NCBI RefSeq assembly: GCF_910596095.1
Contig: NC_056536.1
Location: 16,973,291 to 17,037,290 of the forward strand
Source of the DNA: Thunnus maccoyii
Lineage: Eukaryota > Chordata > Actinopteri > Scombriformes > Scombridae
Length of the DNA: 64,000 nt
Reading direction: 5' to 3'
Each line of letters begins with the position of its first letter. The first letter of the stretch is position 1. A program made the position numbers and the translations under genes. This document shows, one piece after another, positions 13,742 to 25,800 of this stretch. The notes under the pieces were generated by a model that saw only the letters and a list, made by a program, of their open reading frames with translations, was not told the origin of the DNA and did not search any database.

Positions 13742-13965
13742 GACCCTCCTATTGTGTTAGGGTCAAATTTGACCCGTTTTCAAGTTTCAATGTGTGAAAA
13801 ATACTTTAAATTTTTTCTAATCAAAACAAGGCTTCATTACATCTTCAACAATGGCCTTCTGAATACAATAAAACACATTTCGATATTTTTTTTTAATGCC
13901 TATATATTCAAAAAAATTACATCTGTTGAGTCATGGGTCAAATTTGACCTGGTAGTATTATTCAT
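13742..13965. mobile_element. Palindrome-bearing MITE-like repeat (GGTCAAATTTGACC)
   Basis: A GGGTCAAATTTGACCC palindrome near the left end and a second GGTCAAATTTGACC about 170 bp later flank AT-rich sequence. The left edge, CCCTCCTATTGTGTTAGG, is a phrase common in fish genomes, usually next to TTAA. Here the flank is TTGA, so the target site may be mutated. No matching right terminus was found. A degenerate or truncated piggyBac-type MITE is the best guess. Confidence 0.4.
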
Positions 13966-14191
13966 GCACAGAAAAACATAGTAAATGTTGCCAAACCATC
14001 ATGAATAACAAAAATTACAACAAAACAAATAGTAATGAAATCCTACAAAAATAGTATAATAATATCGTGTAATAATATTAAAATTATGTTTCATGCCAAG
14101 AAAGCATATTGACTTGAATTCAATTGTAGAGTGGCACACAGCAAATATGATTCCATGCACACACACCCCTCTCTCCTTTACTCACACTCAA

Positions 14192-14219
14192 TACACACAC
14201 ACACACACACACACACACA
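14192..14219. repeat. (CA)n microsatellite
   Basis: An uninterrupted run of about 14 CA units is visible directly. Confidence 0.93.
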
Positions 14220-14296
14220 TATCTCCTGTCCACCAGCTATATATGGATATATCTGTATAGAAATATATAGGCTGCGGCTTTCTTACACTTAACTCT

Positions 14297-14677
14297 TTAA
14301 CCCTAATCCTACCAAATGGGATAACACAGAGACCCCAGAGGTATATTTTATTTTATTTGATCTCAAAGGTGCTATATTCTATCATTCCAATTTTTCAATC
14401 AGTTTGTTCCTAATGACTTCATATCATTGTTTCCTGTTTCTGTTTTTAGTGTTTTTTTGACCCCGGTCAAAAGCACCCAATTCTGCCTATGCAGTTTTAA
14501 TATATGGAACTATTTATTGAGTTCATGTTTGTTATTAATTACATATGTAACTAATAATGTTTTGAAAAGAAATAAGTTAACATTTTGCTATGATGGACAG
14601 TAGTTTATTCTTGGGGTCCCCAGGGACCCCAGTCAGTAGTCTTTGTATGTTAAATATGTTGGTAGGATGAGGGTTAA
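14297..14677. mobile_element. piggyBac-type non-autonomous MITE
   Basis: TTAA target duplications lie at 14297-14300 and 14674-14677. Between them a 373 bp element has terminal inverted repeats starting CCCTAATCCTACCAA on the left and, read from the other strand, CCCTCATCCTACCAA on the right (14 of 15 identical). TTAA duplication plus CCC-type ends is the hallmark of piggyBac transposons. There is no transposase ORF, so the element is non-autonomous. A nearly perfect GGGGTCCC palindrome sits near its right end at about 14614-14630. Confidence 0.8.
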
Positions 14678-14999
14678 GATCATCCCTTTTGCTGAAATGA
14701 TAAAGCCTTCACTGGGCTGCAGTGAGAACTTATAAAAAAATATGGTTTGTGGTTACATAAATTAGCCTATAAAATGTCATTGTATCCTAGTTGGGTCTTT
14801 GAAGCACATTCCTGTCAGTGTGCAGACACCAGCACACAGGGGAAAGAGGAAAATGAGAGGTTTCGCAAAGCAACAGGAAAACCGCAATGAGAACACATTC
14901 CAGGCAGAGCAGACCCTGTACGGGACAATGAGGGGTGGGACAAAACTGTAAACTATTTAAAATCTGCAATCTTGCCTTCAGATCACGAACACAGACAAC

Positions 15000-15510
15000 A
15001 ACAAAAGAAAGGTCTTTACTTGGTGGCACAGAGCTTACGGTGTAGCGACACTTGTGAAGTTGTCACAGCGGAGGGTTGTCGGTGGTTTATCAGCGCAGAT
15101 TTGGACCGAGATGAGATAGACTCGCCCTGCCAGGACATAGCCGCCTTTTTTATTTTCTACGTCTTTCACTTCTTCTTTATAACTCACTTGTTATCACCTG
15201 AACGGTTTCAGCTTTTATTTATTTTGGAGCAGAAAGCGAGCGGACGAACTTTCTTTCCTAGAAACGTCGTTTTGTCGTCTTCAAAGCAGGAAACGATGTG
15301 AGCTCTCTTTGGATGAAACATCTGCAACTGAGCCGTTTAAACGAAAACTAAAGCGATTTAAATCCCTCTGGAAATGGAGCCAGCTGTATGTTAAACGTAT
15401 CTTGTACTTTTTGACACACTTTGGTCACGGAGGAGACACTTGAAGCTGACTTTGATATGGGAGACGAGCGGCGCTTACATCTGTCACGTTGAACGGCGAG
15501 CAGAAAACAG
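15000..15510 (+). promoter_or_regulatory. acvrl1: Probable noncoding first exon and promoter of acvrl1
   Basis: This segment is strongly enriched in CpG compared with its AT-rich flanks (for example at 15040-15130 and 15236-15290, and 15440-15510) and ends at a good donor, AAAACAG|GTAATGG, with GT at 15511. No convincing ORF is present. The first acvrl1 coding exon at 22840 begins with an acceptor directly before its ATG, so an upstream 5'UTR exon is required, and mammalian ACVRL1 also has one. This is the only CpG-rich donor-terminated segment in the preceding 11 kb. The transcription start is not determined. Confidence 0.5.
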
Positions 15511-16168
15511 GTAATGGCGTAAAACATTGTTTTCTCTATCTGTAGGTGTTGTATACGCTGCACTGTGATTGTTATAGCCTATAGCTTATGATGTGAACTG
15601 TAGCTAACACTGAACTTTAAGTCACCTTTGGCAGCGCCACACATCACTCCACGTGTTTCCAGATGTGAACCAACAGCTGTCAAGAAGTGGTCCACCTGGA
15701 CTAAAGACAAATTAACATTTAACATGATTTTTAACGTATATGACACTCTTTTCATTATAATACCAACTTGAAGGTGGAGTTTTATGTAGCTTTTGCCCCA
15801 TTTGTTCCTTACTGTCCCATCTTCAACAGTAAACTGCTGCTTAAATGTGAAAACATCAGTAATAATCACATCATATAGCATATAATCATACACTGACTAA
15901 ACCTGTGTACTTGTACTCATGTGATATGTTTAATTCAGGACTTTCACTTGCAAGTATCTTTAGACATCTCTCTTCTTTTTTTACATCTTGCACCACTTGC
16001 CTGTACTTTGTGTGCTAAGATTCATATCTCAAAAACATGTTGAGGTGAAAAGTTCAGACCTCTTGAAATTTGCAGAAATGACATATTTGCTGCATAAGTG
16101 GGCCTATATCTTAAAACATAAATATAATCATAGATGTGTACGTCTCCTCCTTGCACATTTTTATCTAT

Positions 16169-16170
<2 letters not shown>

Positions 16171-16217
<47 letters not shown>
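16171..16217. repeat. (CA)n microsatellite
   Basis: More than 20 uninterrupted CA units are visible directly. Confidence 0.95.
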
Positions 16218-16219
<2 letters not shown>

Positions 16220-17299
16220 CCTTTGTGTGTATAGGGCATGACATCCATGACATCAGGTCACACTCATACTGGGGTTTTTTTGGAAGCAAAGACCAGTTTA
16301 TGTGTATCTATGTGTAGGTCTAAGGTCTACATGGCAGACAAATCAAATAAAGTGACAGTCGAGATCTGTCCTTTTCTTTCCCAGACACGCATTCATTGTA
16401 GTTATGCATGTGAGAGATTGCATGCAGCAACTGAGGTATAAAGCCTGCCAAGCCTAGCTTTGTCTGTGAAATGAAGATACAATCAGTCATTCCATTCTGT
16501 CGCTGTAACTAGCAGACGGTCGCAATCACTGGATTACAGATTTAAGGGTTTTTCCACATAAAATACACACGCAGCACACAAACGTTCTAAATGCTCGGCT
16601 AAGTCATTAAAAAAGGGACTGAATGTGATGTTGTCTACCATTAAGCCACATGATAGAAGCTTCTGCAGTGTCACTGCTTAAAGTTGCTTTCCAGAGATAG
16701 AGTTATAGGGCTTTTTGGTGCGATGAGGCCCAGTGGAGGGGCTGTTGGAGGAGGCTGCTGTGCTATGCCATGCCCCCACCATCCACCACCATAACCATAC
16801 AGTCATCCAGATGGAATGAGAGATCTGCCTCCCCGAGTCAAAGCTGTGTAGATGAGAGGAAGAGATGACAATGGATCTTTTCCCCTTGGGTCAAGCGGGT
16901 GTAGCATTAGACAGAAGGGAGACAAACAGGAGAGAGGAAGTGTGCTGGAATCTTAAGTCAGGCTGCCTACGATGAAGGACATGATTACGGCTCTCTCCTA
17001 TGTCAGAACCCTGTGGATGATAAAAAATGATAGCTAGAGAAATGAGACGCAGTTGTGCCGCCTCCACTGAGAATAAATTCATTCTGTGGGGTGGAGTTGT
17101 GTTTATGCTTTTCCTCCTCTGGACCCACAGATTAACTGACACTGACATGTAGGCTGCATAATACAGGAAGTGCTCTTTGCTGTTTAGTGAAATATGGCTT
17201 GTGGTTTCAGTAAGTGAGAGTTGAATGCTGAGCTGGGTTCTCATCGTTTGAGCTGGAGCTCCAGAGCTTAACCAGATAGAAGGGAAGTCTAAAGATACA

Positions 17300-19395
17300 C
17301 TCTAAAAAAAAAAAGAGAATACACTGACTCAACTTAAGAAAAATAAGGTAATAAATTTGCATTCGTCTTTTTAAGTAATTCAAATGCAGCCATTATTGAG
17401 TAAATCCCATGAGACTTTTATAGTTAGAGCAATTCAATTAGTTTGTACAACCAACATGATTTGTTTTGTCCTCTAAAAGCTTAATTAAGTTGAACCAACT
17501 TAATTTCAATTAAAAAGTTCTGGTGATATTAAGTGGTCAACTTGCTTCATTTAAGCTATTCTAACGTCTTTATTTTACATCCATTCTACTCAGAAATGCC
17601 CAGGTACATTGTTACCTTCATTGTTTTGAGTATTGAGTATTATTATTTCACTTGCAAGCTTTTACCAGGAAGTTGCTCTTAAACAAGATAAACAACAACA
17701 ACAACAACATATTCATATGATTAATGTGGATTTTGGAGGACTGAATCCAAGGCTTCACTCTCTGCACATGTTAAAGAATAGACTAGAAAAATAACACTAT
17801 ACACTATGTGGAAAGGAATACATCAATTTAGTGTTGCTGGTGTTGGCAAAAACACATCAGATGGCTACATAAATTCTCCCTGAGGAATACAGAAGCATGT
17901 TTTCCACGTTACTTTGTAAATACATATCTGTTTTACTTCCAAAAAGAACACAGAAAACATCAGAAATGGATTTGAACAACATACATATTGCCAGTTCATT
18001 GGGTCCACCAAGCAAAAACTAATGCAGTTAACAGTCTTGCAATGAATTCTACCTTCATGAGAGTTAATCATATTCAGTTTTTGTTGAGACAGCTTTAGGG
18101 AGGTTTTGATTCAACTGTATTGTCATTTTGACGCTGTATAGATTATTTGTGCTTGTTGTAAAACTGTATCACATCATACTGATGTGCCTCTGTTTAGTCC
18201 ACCCCATTTAGTTCAGTGAAGGAGGACTAAACATTTATAACACCTCAGCAGATACAAATAGAACACACACAATGGCAATATTAGTGTATTTTTTATCAAT
18301 CAATCAAGTTTATTTGTCGCATGTAATCATGTAAGGTACGATCACAGTGAAATGTGATCCCGTCTGTTCCTTCGATATGTGCACTAAGAAGAGTTTAAAT
18401 AGAATAAGTAGTAGTGATAAATATGTGTGTATGATTGGAGGGGGGGCAGTCTTAAGTAGTGACCTTATTATGTGCTAATGTTAAGTAGTGTGATTAAAAT
18501 AACTAGCTTATTACTTAACTAAGCCTCTTCCTATGGCGTTTCTACAACATGATGTTGACTGCCGCCTGCGTTTGCAGATTGCGCTTGGACACAGAATGTT
18601 CTTTAGCTGTGGCTCAATTATCCAACTTTAACCTCACACAAAAATAACTCTAGGGTTTAAACATCAACATGCATCAATTTCAAACTGAAACATGTGTAGT
18701 AACCTACATTTGTTACAGATTTATGCAGTTGTTATGCAGCTGTTGCTGACCAAACCTCCATCAACCCAATGGCAACTTTAAATTAGGACAGTGTTACAAC
18801 TAACGTTACACAAGTTCAGTGTCAACATCATGCGGCTGCCAGTGTAAAACAAAACATAAAAAAAGACTATTTTGAAGACACTAGCTAGCTAAAAGTCTAT
18901 CAACTTTACAATCGCTGAATAAGCTGAGGACAAGCTGTAATTTCAATTTCAGTGTTGTGTAAAAATGATTTCTTGCACTGTGCTGATACAGTTGGTAGCT
19001 GTTATGAATAAAACAAAGCAAAAATAGTTACTCACTTAGCTTTAAATTATATTCTATGCAAACTCCCATTTAACCTTCCTTTCTATTGTGGCAGCAAAAC
19101 AAGTCAAGGCAAATTCAGCCTTGTAGCCTTTTGCTTTTAATGGATGCTCACTAGATACAAGTTGCACTGACTTAATACTTTTCTATTGTTAAGTGAGGGC
19201 AAACATGTTTATTCAAAATCAATTTATTACTAAGTGAAGACAGTCTTCTTTATATTCATTTTGACCAACTTCTTAAAATAAGTTATCAACTGACTAAAAC
19301 ATGTGTTTGTAACAAACTTAATTTTTTATTCTGAAAAAGTTGTTGATTTTAGGTGTTACTCACTAACCCCATTAATCATTTTTTTAGCATGTCAG
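17300..19395. mobile_element. Candidate non-autonomous DNA transposon, about 2.1 kb
   Basis: The left edge (ACTCTAAAAAAAA followed by GACTCAACTTAAG) resembles the ends of a common fish element. At the right, the reverse complement of 19381-19396 gives a weakly similar CTAAAAAAATG. The interior shows several CAACTTAA-like phrases and, near 18297-18365, a different repeat (CAATCAATCAAGTTTATTTG) that may be nested. The inverted repeats are poor and no target duplication was resolved, so both boundaries and class are tentative. Confidence 0.3.
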
Positions 19396-19610
19396 ATCTT
19401 TTTTCAGATTTCTCATGAAAAATGGAAATGGTCTGATCTAGCAGAAATTGCACATTTGATTTGAAACCTTGATAAATGTTGGAAACTCCCCTGAGGACAC
19501 TGTCACGTTCAAGACAGATGGCTCTTAAAATAAATTCATATAAAGAAAACAGGTAAACCATGATTGGAAATTAAAGAAAAGTGTTTTTTTTATGACACCA
19601 ATTGTATCCA

Positions 19611-19656
19611 ATTACAACATGTCAAAAATCTTCAGTGATTTTTGACATGTTGTAAT
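19611..19656. repeat. Perfect 20-bp inverted repeat (hairpin, 6-nt loop)
   Basis: The arms 19611-19630 and 19637-19656 are exact reverse complements separated by TTCAGT. The hairpin is AT-rich and has no T-tract typical of a bacterial terminator. It lies in the probable first intron of acvrl1. It is shorter than a normal pre-miRNA and could be a relic of a palindromic transposon. Confidence 0.9.
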
Positions 19657-19806
19657 GTGGTGACTTATTGTGGTTTGAACTAAAATATATGTAGCTAAAT
19701 GCATCACACCTAAAAGAGGATATCCGCAGTTTTGTGCTGACATGTGCAAGTTCCGCTGCCAGATGTGGGCAGTTCAAGGGATACAGTATTTGTTGTGAAA
19801 GAGATG

Positions 19807-19848
19807 TTAAGTATTATTTATTATTATTATTATTATTTATAGTATTAT
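19807..19848. repeat. (ATT)n microsatellite, imperfect
   Basis: TTATTATTATT units with minor interruptions are visible directly. Confidence 0.85.
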
Positions 19849-21321
19849 TTTATCAGAGCACTTGATGATAAAGCAGACAGTGATGCTCACTTACAGCAAG
19901 CATTGACTAACCTGTCTTGGGTGGAAAAAAGGTCATTTTAGAAATCATACTTTAAGACCATGCTACAAGCTATTATATATTTTTTGTGACATTTATGACA
20001 GTGATCATACTTATTACTTAAGGTTGAGTCTGAATTTATTCATTAAAGCTAAACAGGTTAAACATAATGCATGTTTCATTAAGCATTAATAGAACTAAGT
20101 AATCAGAAGTATAACCTTCTCAGGACAAAAGAACCTTTTGAGGAAGAAAAGTGAGGTGATACGAGGAGAGGACTGGATTTGAGTTTCATTAAATTCAGTA
20201 TTCTTCATTATTCTTAAATTCATAAATTGTGGTGACAGACTGTCCATCAGGTGTAATTTCTTTCCCCTAAAGCATACTAGAGATGTAAATCAGTGGTTTA
20301 ACAGTGACTGTTTGCTTCACGAGTCAGTAATTGGCTATTTCAATTCCTACTCTTATTTGATTAGATTTGTAAATTAGGATTTGCTTCAGTAACAAATTGC
20401 CAAAACTGTATACCCATTGCATTCAAATGTGCAGTAATGTGACTCAGACTTTCCTTATTCATTAAGCTGCAAAACAACCAGGCAAGTACTTGTGGTACCT
20501 TGCAGTAGAAACCATCTTGTGGTCAGGGGCGAGCCTCTATAGAAACTGTCTCACCGACTTAATTCACACTTGTTCATGGGCCATTAGGCACCCATCATAG
20601 CATTGTTCATCTAACTGCACACTTTTGCGATTTACTATAAATGCCTCCCACCTCAGATTTCACAGAACAGACCTCAAGCACTGCATATACTACACAGATT
20701 GAGTCGTAAAAGAACCCACAAACATGCGCAGGTCACGTCTCGCTCACATATCAACTACATATCAGACAACAGCTTTTACTAAAGACATGCTTGTTAGATG
20801 ATAGTAATATTGCTTGTATTGCTCTTAATCATGACTGTGGCCTTGGAACTGGAGTTGATCCTCGGGCACTGTGTTGTAGCTGCCCACTCTTAAATAGTCA
20901 AGTCAAATGCAGAACAAGAATTGTCACACAGGAATTAATAAAATGTAACTTCATATTTGAAAAAAAAAAGACATTTAAAACAATAAAAAAGAATAGTGAA
21001 GAAGTAACTTAAAGGTTGTCAGGACTGATGGTTATTTGTGTTATTGTATGCTGCTTTCTTTTTTAGTCAGACAGTTAAAAGCATGGAGAAATCTTCTAGT
21101 TTATGTAATAAATTGTAATTTATTAGTTTATGTAATTCCTTAGTGACAAACAAAGGGACAGTGGGATTACGAAAGGCAACTGTGATGAAATCATGAAGAA
21201 AAGAGTCTAAGAGTCTTGTGCCCAGCATGTGAACAAAAATCAAGAGGCTTGTAGGCACAGTTTGCTTTAAAGAAACACGTTAACCCATTTAGGTCTACTT
21301 CATATTTAGCAGAGTATATAG

Positions 21322-22118
21322 CCCTGTTTCCAGGTTCCAGGTACTTTGGAACCAGAGGAACAAATCTCAGGAGCTAAACTTGGATCTAAAAGTCCCTGTT
21401 GTGCAATCCTGTTTCCGTTTCCATGGCATCTGAGGAACCAGGTAGACCCATGAGGAATTAAAAAATGACGGCGGATGTTCTTTGTGTTTACTGCTGTATG
21501 AGCTAGATGTAAGGAATGAATGAAAAGGAGAAATGCAAAGAGCGTCTGTCCTCACAGTAAATATTCTGTGATGGTTATTTATTTCTGCTTTAGAACATAG
21601 AGACATGAAACAATCAGAAAACAACATTTTATTTCTCTCATTCACTGGCTTTGATCTCGCTACTGTCGCTCCCCCTCTTCATTCGCTCTCGAGCTTGCTC
21701 GACCACCACCACGCTGTCTCTCTCTCTCTTTTTTCTCGCTCTTTTTTAAAACAAGTCGGGAAGCTGACAACAAAGCCTAACTTTACCTTTAATGTTAAAA
21801 AAATGAAGAGAAAAGTCTTCTACTCATTCTAATATCGATACTAGAGTACTTTCTTGTTTTATGAATGAAGTGGTTCATAAGTTGAAACAGTCAGGGTGTC
21901 TGTATTTGACCAATCAGCGACGGTTGTCCCTGCAAAGCCCACCCCCAAAGTTCCTGTATTTTTAGAAAGTACTTTCGGGAAGGACTTTCTGGGGATAAAA
22001 CAATCTCCCTGGAACTCATTTAGACCCCAGTTCATCCGGTGGAAACGCAGGTAGGGGAACTGAGTTCCTCAAAAGGTTCTTAGTCCCTGGGGAAAGTTCC
22101 TGCCGTGGAAACACTCCT
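21322..22118. mobile_element. Transposon-like repeat with weak terminal inverted repeats
   Basis: The left edge reads CCCTGTTTCCAGGTTCC, and the right edge read on the minus strand is GGAGTGTTTCCACGG. They share the TGTTTCCA core, with further GGAAC/GTTCC-rich subterminal sequence at both sides (GGAACCAGAGGAAC on the left, TTCCTCAAAAGG on the right). This style of element is common in fish. No transposase ORF or target duplication is evident. The class is undetermined. Confidence 0.4.
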
Positions 22119-22841
22119 TATGTAAACAACATAGGCTCTGTTACAGTTGATATTTTTTACTGTGTTTTGTGCTCTTTTTGTTTACAGTTGTTCTTTACTA
22201 CAATTTATTCACTTTTTATTGATATTTTAGTTAAATAAATCACGTCAACCTGAGTGTCAAGTTACAGACTAGTGTGCTTCAGCTGTGAGAAAGGCTGAGT
22301 CGTGTATGACGGCCCTCCTGTTTGCGTGACCCTCTGCAGTGCAGCCCTAAACAATGAGTAGCCTGAGTCTCGCCGGCTAGTCGGGTGGGGCCACTCAATG
22401 GCAGGAAGCATAGCCATCAATATTTATTTTGCAAGCAGGGTAGTCGAGGAGTCGACAGGCCTGGAGCCTGGGTAGCACAGCGCCACACACAGTCTCAACA
22501 CACATACACAAACACTCTGGAGTGCTGTTACAGCCTCCTTCCCCTTAAGCCCCTTTTTCCCATCCAGAGCAATTACAACACAGGCAGACAGGCTGGGCCC
22601 TCGGACTGTTGTTTTTGACCTCATAGCTTCCTCTGCCAAAGAGTCCGGGCTGTAGCCACTGCTCGACTCTTCATATACACTGCTATTAAGTTACAGTCTG
22701 TAAATTTCAATCACATAGCAGTTGAAATGTCATGAAATCTCTGGTTTCTCGTTATAACAGGGCCTAATAAAGAGACAGTCTATATTACCATCATTTTGTT
22801 ATATTAACTGTTATTAATTACTTTTTTCTTGTTTCACAGAG

Positions 22842-25800
22842 ATGGGAAGCTCTGCTCTGCTCACAGTGGTGCTAGCTGGGGCATTTCTGTGGATCTCTGC
22901 TATCCATGCAGGTGAGTTAGTGGTCAGATGTAGAAAATGTCCACTGTTGTAACAAGCATTCACTCTGCTCCACTCAATTACAGCTCCATTAAAGGATACT
23001 TTTGATAATGATGCCACATAACTCACTGAGAATGCAGCTTTTAGTACTTTGTTTTTGTTCTCCGGCTCACACATAGACTCTAGAGTTCAGTCTCACGGTT
23101 CTCACCAACCCTCTCATATAAAACAAAGAGCTGATACCAGCAAACAAGCTCAGACAAGCAAAGCACGGGCTACCTGCCTGGCATGAGAGGGCAGAGTGGC
23201 TGGTAAAGACAGTCAAGTATCAACTCAGGAATTGGTGAACCAAACCAGAGCTCAAAAGGCTCATAAATATTAGACTTACTTTGTCAGATGGCCTGAAACA
23301 GAATGCTCATGTTGCTCCATCTTTCTGCCTCCTAGTGGTCAGTTTTGAACATATTAACTTTATAGCCACAGTGAAACGGAAATTAGAGTGTCTTTAGCCT
23401 CTATACTGTTACGTATTTCCCAGTGAAATGGAATATGTGTGGGGTGTACAGTTACAAGAGGGATTTAAATCAAATCTTCAGATGGGATTGGACTGCTAAA
23501 AAGGGGCTTAGCGAATATAGCGTGATAGTTAGCTTCCACAGACATACCTCCCTCGCCTCTTGTTAGATTAGGAAGATGATGAGGGGGAAATGAACAAATT
23601 AGACCCCAACTACATTCTTTTGGAGATGAAAACAAAGTTTTTGCTTACTGATATAACACACACTTCCCTTTATAATGCTGCTCTGCTAGCTACTATCACA
23701 AGTAGTCAAGTGCAGTTTTATTTTGATTAGATGGATTTTTACACCCCTGAGTTCAAGATGAGTCATCTAACATTTATAAATGTTTTACAGGAAGAGAAAA
23801 GACAGGGATTTTGATATAATTTCTTAATATAAATGTATATATATATGTGTGTGTGTGTGTGTGTTTGGCATATAACAAGAGATACATAAACAATTGACAC
23901 AGGGACACAGGATTAGAACTATGAAAATGTTTTTTTAATTTGCTGTGTCTTTAAGCATTGTTTCAGTATTTTGGGGGAGGGGTTTTCCCTTTTCCACTCA
24001 TTTGTGGCTTAGATGTTCATTCTGCAAGTGTCTGCAGAGTTATGTTTCAGCCAGGAGTTTTTACATGAGAATGCCTTTGCTGCAAGTATTTGTGCTTTTC
24101 AATGCACACACACTATATGCATTTAAACTTTTATGCTGGTGAGTTCAAGCTTTAGCAACTGACCTGGCCATTATTTGCTACAGTCATATTTGGCATGAAT
24201 TACCTCAATCATATGTCAGTGAAAAAAATAAAAACATAAGTACCATGATGCAGAGGCAAATTTGGGAGGATTTAGGATATAAAAACAACCCCCTAATCAC
24301 CATGAACATCCCAGTTTACCTTGATTTAGTCATTCCTCCTCTTTTTCTCAGACTTTTCATTTCCTGTTGTTCTGTTTTTCTGTTGTTCTGTTTTTCTGTC
24401 ACTCTGATTCAGGTAGACCACGGACTGTATCATTTCAAAACCAAAAGTACCTCTCCTGGTTAACCACAAGCCTTGCACATCTATGTGACATCTTGTGGCT
24501 GCCAGGAAATGTAGATACATACGTATCTCTTTCTATTACCACTAGAGTTTCCCCTTGAGGAAGCCAAGGTCTCTTTACAAGTACAGCTTATCACTTTCTA
24601 ATCTTATTCTTCATGTTTGGCCTTGCTTGTCTCTTAGTTTTCCCAGAACATTCATCTTTGGCAGGTTTCTCAATTTATTATTCACTTATACAACCGTGTA
24701 ATGCACATGCATTTGTGCACATATGCACAAATGTTCCTGTGAGCAAACACGTGCATTTGCCTGTTTGTCTGCACTGTCTGTGTATATTTCCTTCTGCTTC
24801 AGACTCCGAAGATGATGGGAAGCTGCTGTGTGCGTGCGAGAATCAAAAAGGCACATGTGTGAACGAAACCTGCAGAGGAGACCTCTGCTTTTACACTTGG
24901 GTGCAAGGCAACGAGGAGAAGGGTTGTTTCCCTGAGGCAAACTACCGGGAGCAATGCTACACCTCCTTTGAGCGCTTCTATGTCCACTGCTGCAGAAAGG
25001 ACCTGTGCAACACCTATGCCACACCACCTCCGGGTATTGGTCAGTACCCAAAGCCATTGCTTTCCAACATTTGAACAGCACATTCATGTAACCTGAAGAA
25101 CCAGTGTGGTATTGATCTTCCTGGTTTGGCATCAATGTTCTCACAGGCTCTGCTTTGTACTGATGGGATTCAAAGCTTCCCTCTACATAGTAACTGCTTC
25201 CCCCTTGTGGTCAGGTTGAGTAAATGAATACTGAGTGGCTTTCCCAGTTTAGACTGATGACACACTGAATGTTACGTTACCTGTATGTTTACCTTCAATC
25301 AAAATAGAATACCAAATTATAAACTTCTCTTGATAATGTTGTGAAGTGTTCTCCACTGGTTTCGCAAACTCAAATATGTGTGTGTGCCTGATTGCTTATG
25401 TGTGTAACCAGATGGAGAATCGACAGCAATGCCCCCAGAACTCCCACGTCCAGAGCTGTGGATCACCGTGGCCTTGCTACTGTTAATCATGGTTGTCAGT
25501 GTGTGTGGCCTGTTGGTGTTCCTGCGCTTCCGACGTGCCCACTGTCGACTGAGAAATGTTGAGGACCATGACGTCACCATGCTTAAAGTCCCCAGTGGAG
25601 ATGACCCCACATACGGCGTAAGATTTGATGTTGACAGAATACTATCAAAAGATGTTCTAGTTTTCCAGTTGTCATATATGGATTATCCCTTTTCATCTCT
25701 TTCTCCAGGATATCTTTGATGAGTTTTGTACGTCAGGGAGTGGGACAGGGCTGCCCTATCTGGTCCAAAGGACTATGGCCAGACAGATCTCACTTGTCGA

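Larger units (their letters stand above)
11261..14980. other. Spacer between ankrd33 and acvrl1
   Basis: No coding exon is recognised. The region holds a (TCTA)n microsatellite, a diverged local duplication, a palindrome-bearing repeat, a (CA)n tract and a piggyBac-type MITE, each listed separately. The rest looks like unique AT-rich DNA. Confidence 0.6.
15511..22839 (+). other. acvrl1: Probable first intron of acvrl1
   Basis: Noncoding DNA between the candidate 5'UTR exon and the first coding exon. It contains a (CA)n tract, a possible 2 kb DNA transposon, a perfect short hairpin, an (ATT)n tract and another transposon-like repeat, all listed separately. No coding exon was recognised on either strand. 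If the 15 kb exon belongs to something else, this would be intergenic instead. Confidence 0.45.

Noticed and set aside
19611-19656. Hairpin as a microRNA precursor
   Set aside because: The stem is only 20 bp with a 6-nt loop, shorter than a typical pre-miRNA, and no extended stem continues outward.
24686-25144. A 152-codon minus-strand ORF opposite acvrl1 exon 2
   Set aside because: It is an antisense shadow of the conserved cysteine-rich coding exon.
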